This document shows, piece after piece, positions 24,704-32,622 of a DNA stretch of 64,000 bases (positions within the stretch are counted from its first letter, which is position 1; each line of letters opens with the position of its first letter). A program made the position numbers and the translations under genes. The notes under the pieces are model-generated. The model saw nothing but the letters and a program-made list of their open reading frames with translations, did no database searches and was not told where the DNA came from. This DNA is from CAZJBS01 sp964544475 (GTDB lineage: Bacteria > CLD3 > SB21). Where the stretch lies: positions 1 through 64,000 of the forward strand of contig CAZJBS010000010.1 in NCBI GenBank assembly GCA_964544475.1, written 5' to 3'.

Positions 24704-25969
24704 ATGGCTATGTATCGTCTGCTGACTTTTTGGATTTGTTTTTTGTGCACCGGGTTGCCGGCCCAGGATTATTTTGGGGCTGCCATTCCATTCAGCGTGT
24801 ACAATCAGCCGAGCGCGTTTACCGTCGGGGACATGCACAATGACGGCACGTTGGATGTCGTGGCCGTTGGAAGAAATGACGGCACCAGACAGGGATTTGT
24901 GGCTGTGATATTTGGCCGTGGTGACGGCAGCTTTCTGAGCAAGACAGAACTGGTATCCGAGTACTATCCGGTCGACGTGATCGTCGACGACCTGGACAAG
25001 GACGGACTGCCGGATATCGTGACGGCCAATGCCGGATCTCAAACGTTAAGTCTTTTTGTCAATCAGGGCGGCGGCGCTTTCAAGCTGAAAGAAAATTTCA
25101 AAATCAAAGGCGAACCGGCGCGGCTGTCCATCGGGGATTATAACAAGGACGGCTTGCGAGATCTCATGGTGCTCATGAAAGGGGGACGCGACATCCAGAT
25201 TTTCAAGGGAACCGGCAAGGCCCAGTTCAAAAATGTCGCGACTGTTCCGCTGGAATTTCCAGCCGTCGCGATACAGTTCAGGGACTATGCGGGCGCCGGT
25301 AATGACGGGCTGATCGTATTGCACGAAAACGAGACATTGGTCACGTTGATCAATCCTGTCGAGAAGTCCGGCAAATGGACATTCCAGAGCGCGAGGATTG
25401 ACATGTTCACGAAGCCGGTTTTTGCGCAAATGGCGGATATCAACGGCGACGGATGGCCGGACGCTTTGACCCTGTCTGGCGGCGCCATGAACGTCATGTG
25501 GAGCGCGGCGGGCGGGCTGTTGCTGGATCAGACCGTGGCGCTGGACATACCCGACGAGGTGGTTTCGTTTGAGGTCGGCGATTTCAATCGTGATGGACAC
25601 AGCGATGTAGCCGTTCTGGATCCGGCGACCGCGCAAATACTCCTGTATCTGAATGCGTCGACATCGACACCGAAGGCCTCAGCCACCAGGCCGGGAATCG
25701 TCATTCTTTGTGACAAGGACGATGCCAAACCCAAAACCGCCGACGTCGGCATGCTGGCCCACATCCGGCACGTCAACATGTCGCTGTTTGACGGCTCGGG
25801 CAAGTTGATCCGAAAGTATTTCGAATTCGATTCGGATCTGCCCGACGGTCAATTCATGTTGGATTGGAATGGAACGGATGAAAACGATGCGGAGGTGCCC
25901 AACGGCCGGTATATTTTCTACTACAAACTCGGCGCCCTCACCGTGATCCGACCGCTGCAAAAGCCATAA
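24704..25969 (+). CDS. Secreted FG-GAP/VCBS-repeat protein with FlgD-like C-terminal module
   Basis: A signal peptide (LLTFWICFLCTGLPAQ) is followed by several FG-GAP/VCBS units with calcium-loop patterns (DMHNDGTLDVV, DLDKDGLPDIV, DYNKDGLRDLM, DINGDGWPDAL, DFNRDGHSDVA) that should build a beta-propeller. The last ~90 residues (LDWNGTDENDAEVPNGRYIFYY) look like the FlgD-Ig/T9SS-associated fold, which in these bacteria closes secreted proteins. Start is either ATG 24704 or ATG 24710; a further open frame to 24641 lacks a signal-like n-region. The protein is probably surface-exposed; the ligand is unknown. Confidence 0.8.
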   Translation: MAMYRLLTFWICFLCTGLPAQDYFGAAIPFSVYNQPSAFTVGDMHNDGTLDVVAVGRNDGTRQGFVAVIFGRGDGSFLSKTELVSEYYPVDVIVDDLDKDGLPDIVTANAGSQTLSLFVNQGGGAFKLKENFKIKGEPARLSIGDYNKDGLRDLMVLMKGGRDIQIFKGTGKAQFKNVATVPLEFPAVAIQFRDYAGAGNDGLIVLHENETLVTLINPVEKSGKWTFQSARIDMFTKPVFAQMADINGDGWPDALTLSGGAMNVMWSAAGGLLLDQTVALDIPDEVVSFEVGDFNRDGHSDVAVLDPATAQILLYLNASTSTPKASATRPGIVILCDKDDAKPKTADVGMLAHIRHVNMSLFDGSGKLIRKYFEFDSDLPDGQFMLDWNGTDENDAEVPNGRYIFYYKLGALTVIRPLQKP

Positions 25970-25988
25970 CGAGGAAACAAAAACCAAC

Positions 25989-27473
25989 ATGGTGAAACAA
26001 TGGCTGGCGCTTTGCCTTTGCGGCGTCATTACTGTCCAGGGCGTGGCCCAGAGACCATCGTCCGGCACGCAGGCCCTCAGCCGGGAAATCGACGCCCTCC
26101 TCAACCAACCTTTCATCCGAAACGCCACCTGGTCGATCGTCATTGAATCCTTGACCCGCGGGGATACGTTGTACTCGTTGAATGGGGAAAAAGGCCTTGT
26201 TCCCGCCTCCAATATGAAACTGTTCACCAGCGCCTTCGTGCTGGATCAGTTGGGTCCGGACTTCACTTACAAAACGACCCTCTGGGCGCAGGGCCGTTTT
26301 GAAAACGATACGACGCTGGATGGAAACCTTATCCTTCGTGGTCAGGGCGATCCGACGCTGGGTGGCCGGTTTCGCGACGATAAGATGCTGCAGATATTCG
26401 AAGAATGGACCGACAGCGTCAAAGCTCGGAAGATCAAGGTGATCTGCGGTCACGTCATCGGCGATGACAATTTCTTTTCCGATGACATCATGGGCCGCCA
26501 TTGGGAATGGGACAGCGAATCCTACTGGTATTCCGCGCAAGTCAGCGGATTGTGCTTCAACGACAACTGCATCGATTGGTACATCACACCCGGCAAACCC
26601 GGCCATCGCGCGCGCGTGCTGGTGATGCCGAATACCAATTACGTGGACATTCGCAACCGCACTCTCACTATTTCATCGCCGGTTTCGAAAATACCGGTGG
26701 ACGTCACGCGGGAACGGGTTTCCAATGTGTTCACCGCCACCGGGCAGATCCCGGCGGATGCAGGTACCCTTGTCGGATGGGCGACCGTCGAAAACCCGAC
26801 CTGGTACACGGCCACCGTTTTCAAAGAAGTTGTGGAAAAGAGCGGAATTCAGACCCACGGTCAGGCGTTGGACATTGACAGTGTTCCGGGATTTCGATAC
26901 GATCTTTCCGATTCCAACATGATCCGGCTGGCCACGTATGAATCTCCGAAAATGTCCGAAATCCTGAAAGTGGTCAACAAACGCAGCCAGAATTTATATG
27001 CGGAGCAAATTTTGAGGACCGTTCCGGCCATTCAGACAGGTGTCGGATCCGGGGATAGCGCCATTGCCATGGAAAAGAGATTCCTCGATTTCATGGGCAT
27101 CGCCACGGATAAGATGACAATCACGGATGGTTCCGGCTACGCCAGAACCAACCAGGTTTCCACTCAGCATATCGTTCAGCTCCTCCGATCGATGCGACGG
27201 CATAAATACTGGAAAACGTTTCGCGAATCTTTGCCGGTGGCCGGTGTGGACGGCACGCTCACCTACCGCATGAAAGGCACCGTGGCCCAGGGCAATGTGC
27301 GGGCGAAGACGGGATATGTGGACAAGGTCCGGTCGATATCGGGATACCTCGTGACCGCCAACGGCGAAGAATTGGTTTTTAGCATGATTTGTAATAACTT
27401 CACCATCGACAAACTGGATGTGGAAAAAATTCAGGATACGATACTCGTACGACTGGCCGGATTGAATCGATGA
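25989..27473 (+). CDS. dacB: D-alanyl-D-alanine carboxypeptidase/endopeptidase (PBP4 type)
   Basis: A 494-aa class C penicillin-binding protein of the S13 family, exported by a signal peptide (about 1-21). Active-site motifs are SxxK in VPASNMKLFTSA (S74, K77), SxN in KRSQNLYAEQ and KTG in VRAKTGYVDKV. The large insert domain typical of DacB lies between SxxK and SxN. It trims or cleaves peptidoglycan crosslinks in the periplasm. Its stop overlaps the following histidine-kinase gene by ATGA, an unusual coupling of a wall enzyme and a cytoplasmic sensor. Confidence 0.93.
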   Translation: MVKQWLALCLCGVITVQGVAQRPSSGTQALSREIDALLNQPFIRNATWSIVIESLTRGDTLYSLNGEKGLVPASNMKLFTSAFVLDQLGPDFTYKTTLWAQGRFENDTTLDGNLILRGQGDPTLGGRFRDDKMLQIFEEWTDSVKARKIKVICGHVIGDDNFFSDDIMGRHWEWDSESYWYSAQVSGLCFNDNCIDWYITPGKPGHRARVLVMPNTNYVDIRNRTLTISSPVSKIPVDVTRERVSNVFTATGQIPADAGTLVGWATVENPTWYTATVFKEVVEKSGIQTHGQALDIDSVPGFRYDLSDSNMIRLATYESPKMSEILKVVNKRSQNLYAEQILRTVPAIQTGVGSGDSAIAMEKRFLDFMGIATDKMTITDGSGYARTNQVSTQHIVQLLRSMRRHKYWKTFRESLPVAGVDGTLTYRMKGTVAQGNVRAKTGYVDKVRSISGYLVTANGEELVFSMICNNFTIDKLDVEKIQDTILVRLAGLNR

Positions 27474-29047
27474 AAGACTTCCTGGACAACCGTTTGTTCG
27501 AGGGTCTCAACGCCGATGATTTCGAACATCTGGAAAAATTCATTCGTGTCGAAACGTATCCCGCAGGCGCCATTCTTATGGACGAGGGTCAGGCGGGAGA
27601 CGCCCTGTATCTGCTGGGGCGCGGATCGGTGCACGTGTCCAGAAAATCCCCGGAAGGCCGCGATATTCCGCTGACCACGCGCCATACCGGTGATTTTTTC
27701 GGTGAAATGGCCCTGATCGAAGACGCCCCCCGCTCGGCCAAAGTGATTACGGCTGAGGCGTGCCGCGTCGGCCTGATATCAAAAACCGACTTCAACGCCA
27801 TGTGGCACCATCAGCCGCAGATCGCTCTCAATATCATCAAAACGATCAGCGCGCGGCTTCGTCAAAGCAACGATCAGACGGTCCAGCACTTCCTCGAACG
27901 GGAGCAGATGCAGGCGCGGCAGCTCGAACGCCTGAGAGCGTTGTTTGATTTTTCGAAACTCGTGGCGCTGAGGGAACACGACAAGACTTTGTTTTATCTC
28001 GTACCGGATCTTGTCCATCGCCATGTACCATGCCGTGCCGCGATGTTGTTTGTGCGGGAGGAAAACGACGGCCGCTTTTACACCGAATCCAGGACCGATC
28101 ATGTGGATACGCGTTGCGTGGTGGAGTCCGAAACCTCGGAGCGGATTAGCGCCATGCCGTCGTCGGACTACGCCGATCCGGAACTGGCCGCCCGGCTCCG
28201 CAACCTGGTGCCGGCCATACAAGAAGGTCCCCTCTGGATTGAGGGTCTTTTCTATGAATCCGAGTGGCTCGGGTTTCTGCTTTTCGAGCACGAGGCATGG
28301 AACGAAGAGGACCAGACGTTCATCCAGACTCTCGCCTCGTATCTGGCCGTGGTTCTAAGAAATATTCAGTTGACAAATCGTATGGTCGACGACGAAAAAA
28401 TGTCGGCCATAGGCCGCGCGTCCAGTTCGTTCATGCATGACTGCAAAAACCTCATCGCCATTGTCCATCTTTATGCGCAAATGATCTCGAGGACTTCCGA
28501 CAAGAAGGAGATGGACGACATGATTGCCGAAATTGTCCGGAGCGCCAATCTCATCATGGCGATGTCCCGTGAAGTGTTATTCTACGCGAACGGCGAAATT
28601 CGTGTGAATCGGGAAGTGTTGAACGTGAGGCGCCTGATTGAAACCGCGCTGGCTTTGGCGAAGGACGACATGCAAAAACGCGAGATTGGAGTGACCCTGC
28701 ATGTGCCCGACCATTTGTCGTACGCGTTTGACCAGGACAAAATGATTCGCGTTTTGTACAACTTGATTTTGAATGCCTGCCAGGCTTCCGGGCCTGGCGG
28801 CGGACGCCTTCATATCGAGGCGATTCGCGAGGCGCACGATCTGATCATATTGATTCGCGACAACGGTCCTGGTATTCCACGAGAAATCATGGCCCGCATG
28901 TTCACGCCGTTTGCGACGACGCGACAGGACGGCACCGGACTCGGTCTGGCCATTGTCAAAAGTATCGTGGAGGCCCACGACGGTGAGGTGACCGTCGAAA
29001 ACAGGCCGGATGGCGGCGCGCAATTTGAATTGTCATTTCCTTTATGA
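27470..29047 (+). CDS. Soluble CNBD-GAF sensor histidine kinase
   Basis: Domain order: cyclic nucleotide-binding domain (about 10-125, with GDFFGEMALIEDAPRSAKV), GAF-like domain (about 160-300), and a kinase core with the phospho-acceptor H323 in MHDCKN. The ATPase boxes are NLILNACQAS, DNGPGIP, FTPFAT and GTGLGLAIV. There are no membrane helices, so it senses a cytoplasmic signal, possibly a cyclic nucleotide. The H-box is of the HD-x-KN type seen in NtrB-like kinases. No response regulator is adjacent; the sigma-54 activator at 60-61 kb is only a distant possibility. It is coupled to dacB and followed 10 bases later by a PorV/PorQ-family gene. Confidence 0.9.
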   Translation: MKDFLDNRLFEGLNADDFEHLEKFIRVETYPAGAILMDEGQAGDALYLLGRGSVHVSRKSPEGRDIPLTTRHTGDFFGEMALIEDAPRSAKVITAEACRVGLISKTDFNAMWHHQPQIALNIIKTISARLRQSNDQTVQHFLEREQMQARQLERLRALFDFSKLVALREHDKTLFYLVPDLVHRHVPCRAAMLFVREENDGRFYTESRTDHVDTRCVVESETSERISAMPSSDYADPELAARLRNLVPAIQEGPLWIEGLFYESEWLGFLLFEHEAWNEEDQTFIQTLASYLAVVLRNIQLTNRMVDDEKMSAIGRASSSFMHDCKNLIAIVHLYAQMISRTSDKKEMDDMIAEIVRSANLIMAMSREVLFYANGEIRVNREVLNVRRLIETALALAKDDMQKREIGVTLHVPDHLSYAFDQDKMIRVLYNLILNACQASGPGGGRLHIEAIREAHDLIILIRDNGPGIPREIMARMFTPFATTRQDGTGLGLAIVKSIVEAHDGEVTVENRPDGGAQFELSFPL

Positions 29048-29057
29048 AAGGTCCCTC

Positions 29058-29984
29058 ATGCGTTTCCCAGTGATGTTGATTCTGACGATTTTGACCATGC
29101 GCCCCGCCATTGCCGGAACGGGTGAAACGGGTTTTGCGTTTATGAAAATCGGCGTGGATGCCCGTGCGGCCGGCATGGGCGAGGCCATGACCGCCGTATC
29201 GACCGATGCCACGGCGTGGTTCTGGAATCCGGCCGGCATGGCCATGTCGGACCGGGCCGGCGTCGCCCTTACGCACAATCAATGGATTGAAGATGTCAGC
29301 CACAATTTTCTTGGCCTGAAAATCAATACGCGGGGCCACTATTTCGGAATCCATTACATCGCCACCGGCGTGTCGGACATTGAACAGCGGGAGATTCCGT
29401 CCGACGAGCCGACAGCCTTGTTTTCATCTCACGATGTGAATCTGGGTCTTTCGTATGCTCGTCGATTGAATGAGCGATGGTCGGTTGGCGCGACGGTCAA
29501 TTACATGTACGAACGCATACAACACAGCGTCGATGCCGTGGGCGTGGATGCCGGCGTATGGTACAACGTCAGGTATGGGTACGACAATCCGGACATGAAC
29601 GACCGCTGGCGGGTGGGTCTGGCCGTCTCAAATATCGGTCATTCGGGGAAACTCATCGATCAGACCGTTCGCCTGCCGGGCGCCATACGGCTGGGGTCAT
29701 CGTATGATATGGTACGTCAGACCGACGCGCGTCATCGCGTGACGATGGCCGTTGATCTGGTGAAACCGATCAAAGAGGATATCCATCTTCATACAGGGGC
29801 GGAATATGCGTTTCGTGAACGCATGTTTTTCCGCGCAGGTTATGTGGTCGGTTATGCGTCCCGGAGTTTTTCGGGAGGTGTCGGGATGAAAGTGTGGGAA
29901 CGCTGGCGGTTGGATTATGCCGTCGTGCCGTTCAAGTATGAACTGGGCCTATCCCACCGGCTGACGGCGGCGTTTGAATTCTAA
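29058..29984 (+). CDS. PorV/PorQ-family outer-membrane protein
   Basis: A 308-aa FadL-like beta-barrel of the PorV/PorQ family: signal peptide to about residue 19, then FAFMKIGVDARAAGMGEAMTAVS and ATAWFWNPAGMA, the family hallmark, then alternating amphipathic strands to the C-terminus. Family members shuttle or hold cargo of the type IX secretion system at the outer membrane. The ATG at 29058 follows AAAGG and gives a clean signal peptide; a longer frame from 29010 overlaps the kinase. It converges with the CNBD gene only 9 bases away. Confidence 0.87.
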   Translation: MRFPVMLILTILTMRPAIAGTGETGFAFMKIGVDARAAGMGEAMTAVSTDATAWFWNPAGMAMSDRAGVALTHNQWIEDVSHNFLGLKINTRGHYFGIHYIATGVSDIEQREIPSDEPTALFSSHDVNLGLSYARRLNERWSVGATVNYMYERIQHSVDAVGVDAGVWYNVRYGYDNPDMNDRWRVGLAVSNIGHSGKLIDQTVRLPGAIRLGSSYDMVRQTDARHRVTMAVDLVKPIKEDIHLHTGAEYAFRERMFFRAGYVVGYASRSFSGGVGMKVWERWRLDYAVVPFKYELGLSHRLTAAFEF

Positions 29985-29993
29985 CGTATCGGC

Positions 29994-30473
29994 CTACGTA
30001 CCGGTGGTTTTCTTGGCGAACTCAGACAACAGACTGTTGGTGGCGCGCAGCCGCCGGGCAAACGTCGTGCAAAATGCCCAGAGCACTTTCCGGGCAAAAT
30101 TATCGTCATCCATCACCATCTTGATGAACTGACTGTTCTTCACTTCCAGGACCTTCGTCGCATCGACGGCCACCACGGACGCCGACCGCGGCTCTCCGTC
30201 CAGCAGAGCCATCTCGCCGAAATAGTCACCGCTCTTGAGCGTCGCCACGTCTTCGATCTTGTCCCCCTCCAGAGTCTTCGTCACCTTGACCTTACCGTCG
30301 ATGATCAGATAAAAGCAATCGCCGATGTCTCCCTCCTTGAAGATCACGTGACCGGGCTCAAATTTCCGGCCATTGGCCGCCTTCAGCACTTTGTTGATAT
30401 CCCGGGTTTCCAAGCCGTCAAAAATCTCGACGCTCTTGATCAGTTCCTCGAGAGTTTTATGTTGATCCGCCAT
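29994..30473 (-). CDS. Stand-alone cyclic nucleotide-binding domain protein
   Basis: A 159-aa protein consisting of one CNBD (about 15-130; GDIGDCFYLIIDGKVKV, SGDYFGEMALLDGEPRSASV) plus a C-terminal helix. The phosphate-binding cassette keeps the R of EPRSAS. There is no DNA-binding helix-turn-helix, so it is not a Crp regulator. The same cassette type is present in the kinase 1 kb away, so both may read the same nucleotide. It is probably transcribed alone. Confidence 0.88.
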   Translation of the reverse strand: MADQHKTLEELIKSVEIFDGLETRDINKVLKAANGRKFEPGHVIFKEGDIGDCFYLIIDGKVKVTKTLEGDKIEDVATLKSGDYFGEMALLDGEPRSASVVAVDATKVLEVKNSQFIKMVMDDDNFARKVLWAFCTTFARRLRATNSLLSEFAKKTTGT

Positions 30474-30487
30474 GGGGCACCGCCGGT

Positions 30488-31498
30488 TTAACTGCGTTGA
30501 TCATAGTTCTTTTTCATGAATTCCTGGAACGCCTTCTGTTTTTCTTTGATGGTCCGCCACCAGGCTTCGTTGCGAACATACCACTGAATGGTCTCGACGA
30601 TGGCGTCTTCGAATTTGAATTTCGGAGACCATCCCAGGGCTTTAACCTTGCGACAGTCGACGGCGTACCGGCGGTCATGGCCGGGCCGGTCGGCTACCTT
30701 TTTGATCAGGGAATCCGGCTTGCGGAGCGTCTGCAGGATGGTCCGGGTGATATCGACATTCGTACGCTCGTTGCCGCCGCCAATATTGTAAACGTCTCCC
30801 GTTTTTCCATGGTGAAGAACGTGATCGACGGCTTCACAATGATCTGTCACGTACAGCCAGTCCCGCACATTCATGCCGTCGCCATACAAGGGCAGAGGCA
30901 TTTGGTCGATCGCATTGGTGACGAACAGGGGAATGAGTTTCTCGGGGTATTGATACGGTCCGTAGTTGTTGGATGCCCGGGTGATGAGCGTCGGCGTGCC
31001 GTAGGTGCGAAAATACGCGCGCACCATCATGTCACCGCCCGCCTTGCTGGCCGAATACGGGCTGTTGGGGGCAAGGGAGGATTCCTCGGTGAATTCGCCA
31101 TGCTCGATGGAACCGTACACTTCATCGGTCGAAATTTGAAGATACCTTTCGTGGCCGTACTTTCTTGCCGCGTCCAGGAGCACCATGGTTCCGATCACAT
31201 CGGTTTGAACAAAACTGTCGGCTTCGTGAATGGAACGATCCACATGCGTCTCGGCGGCAAAATTGACAATCGCGTCGACATTGGATGCGAGGTTGTCGAC
31301 GACGGAGCGATCGCAGATGTTGCCGTGGTAGAAGAAGAACCGGGGATTCCTTTCCAGATCGGCCAGGTTTTCCCGGTTGCCGGCATACGTCAGCGCATCC
31401 AATACGATCAGACGATACGATGGATATTTGGCCAGCATATAGCGGACGAAGTTGCTTCCGATGAAACCGGCTCCGCCGGTGACCAACAGAGATAACAC
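30488..31498 (-). CDS. rfbB: dTDP-glucose 4,6-dehydratase
   Basis: A 336-aa short-chain dehydrogenase-type enzyme that converts dTDP-glucose to dTDP-4-keto-6-deoxyglucose for O-antigen sugars. It shows the NAD motif GGAGFIGSN, the catalytic TDEVYG (Thr, Asp, Glu) and YSASK (Tyr, Lys), and RASNNYGPYQYPEKLIP for substrate binding. The frame starts at GTG 31498 with GGAG nine bases upstream. No other rml genes are adjacent. Confidence 0.95.
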   Translation of the reverse strand: MLSLLVTGGAGFIGSNFVRYMLAKYPSYRLIVLDALTYAGNRENLADLERNPRFFFYHGNICDRSVVDNLASNVDAIVNFAAETHVDRSIHEADSFVQTDVIGTMVLLDAARKYGHERYLQISTDEVYGSIEHGEFTEESSLAPNSPYSASKAGGDMMVRAYFRTYGTPTLITRASNNYGPYQYPEKLIPLFVTNAIDQMPLPLYGDGMNVRDWLYVTDHCEAVDHVLHHGKTGDVYNIGGGNERTNVDITRTILQTLRKPDSLIKKVADRPGHDRRYAVDCRKVKALGWSPKFKFEDAIVETIQWYVRNEAWWRTIKEKQKAFQEFMKKNYDQRS

Positions 31499-31562
31499 AG
31501 TGGGAGACTCCTTACGTTAGCGGTACCAAAATCACATCCGAACGCGAATGCGAGAGTTGCGA

Positions 31563-32489
31563 TTATTTCTTGAGACTGAGCAGGTACAAAACGGCCATGC
31601 GGATGGCCACGCCATTGAGGACCTGGTCGAGAATGACCGAATGGACGCTGTCCGCCACGTCACTGGTCAATTCGACACCACGATTGATCGGTCCCGGGTG
31701 CATGATCGTAATCGGTTTTGCGGCCGCCGCGAGGCGTTCTCGCGTGATGCCAAATTGTTGCCGGTACTCACGAATGGATGGAAACAGGGCGGCCGCCTGT
31801 CTTTCGAGTTGAATCCGCAAAACGTTCAGCACATCGGCATTCCGGATGGCATCCATCACGTCGGTGTACACTTTGATGCCCAATTCGGTCATCCTGGGTG
31901 GTATGAATGTCGAAGGTCCGCACACGGCGACGTCCGCACCCATGGCGCGAAGTCCATGAACATTGGACATGGCCACGCGGCTGTGGACAATGTCTCCCAC
32001 AATAACGACGCGCAATCCAGAAAGGTCTCCATGTTTTTCCCGCAACGTGAAAATATCCAACAAACCCTGTGTCGGATGCTCATGGGCGCCATCGCCGGCA
32101 TTCAGCACATTGGATCGAAGTCGTTCCGACAAAAACTGGGCGGCTCCGGCCGCCGCATGGCGGATCACCACCATGTCCACTTTCATGGCCTCGATATTCC
32201 GGGCCGTGTCTTTCAGGGTTTCGCCCTTGACCGTACTGCTGGCGCTGGCCGTAAAATTGATGGTGTCGGCGGAAAGTCTCTTTTGAGCGAGTTCGAAGGA
32301 AATGCGCGTGCGGGTCGAGGGTTCGAAAAACAAATTGACGATCGTATAACCCTGAAGCGTCGGAACTTTCTTGACGGGGCGGCTGAGAACTTCCTTGAAT
32401 GAAGCCGCCGTATCGAGGATCAGGACGATTTCATCTTTCGTCATGCCCTCGAGGCCCAGGAGATGACGGCTCCGAAGCTCTGTGGCCAT
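31563..32489 (-). CDS. pyrB: Aspartate carbamoyltransferase catalytic subunit
   Basis: The first committed step of pyrimidine synthesis. The carbamoyl-phosphate loop is FFEPSTRTRISFE; the second-domain motifs HPTQGLLDIFTL and HPGPINRGVE are present. At about 308 aa it has normal length. I take the ATG at 32489 (MATEL); a TTG three codons upstream is possible. A strong promoter precedes it. No pyrC or pyrI is adjacent, so it is a lone pyr gene followed by rmlB. Confidence 0.95.
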   Translation of the reverse strand: MATELRSRHLLGLEGMTKDEIVLILDTAASFKEVLSRPVKKVPTLQGYTIVNLFFEPSTRTRISFELAQKRLSADTINFTASASSTVKGETLKDTARNIEAMKVDMVVIRHAAAGAAQFLSERLRSNVLNAGDGAHEHPTQGLLDIFTLREKHGDLSGLRVVIVGDIVHSRVAMSNVHGLRAMGADVAVCGPSTFIPPRMTELGIKVYTDVMDAIRNADVLNVLRIQLERQAAALFPSIREYRQQFGITRERLAAAAKPITIMHPGPINRGVELTSDVADSVHSVILDQVLNGVAIRMAVLYLLSLKK

Positions 32490-32525
32490 TCCATTCAACC
32501 ATTCGCAAAATAAATAAACTTGCGC

Positions 32526-32554
32526 AATATATCATGCGAACCCCTATTAATCAA
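32526..32554 (-). promoter_or_regulatory. pyrB: Sigma-70-type promoter of pyrB
   Basis: On the minus strand TTGATT, a 17-base spacer and TATATT lie 36 bases upstream of the ATG, so the leader is short. Confidence 0.65.
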
Positions 32555-32584
32555 GGGACAATGTGCTCCGCAGATCGCGATAGT

Positions 32585-32613
32585 TGTTCCCGCGAAGCGG
32601 CGCTTCGCGGAAC
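32585..32613 (-). terminator. Strong hairpin after the RND efflux operon
   Basis: GTTCC-CGCGAAGC and GCTTCGCG-GAAC pair with a three-base loop just after the RND permease stop at 32623. No T-run follows, so it is a weak or Rho-assisted terminator, or a 3' stability hairpin. Confidence 0.45.
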
Positions 32614-32622
32614 AGCCGGGCC

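Noticed and set aside
24482..25042. N-terminal extension of the biotin carrier frame
   Set aside because: The added ~187 residues have no family features and run antisense to the start of the FG-GAP gene; homology begins at ATG 24481.
30497..31495. Long open frame (332 codons) on the plus strand
   Set aside because: It exactly mirrors rmlB, whose catalytic motifs are intact on the minus strand.
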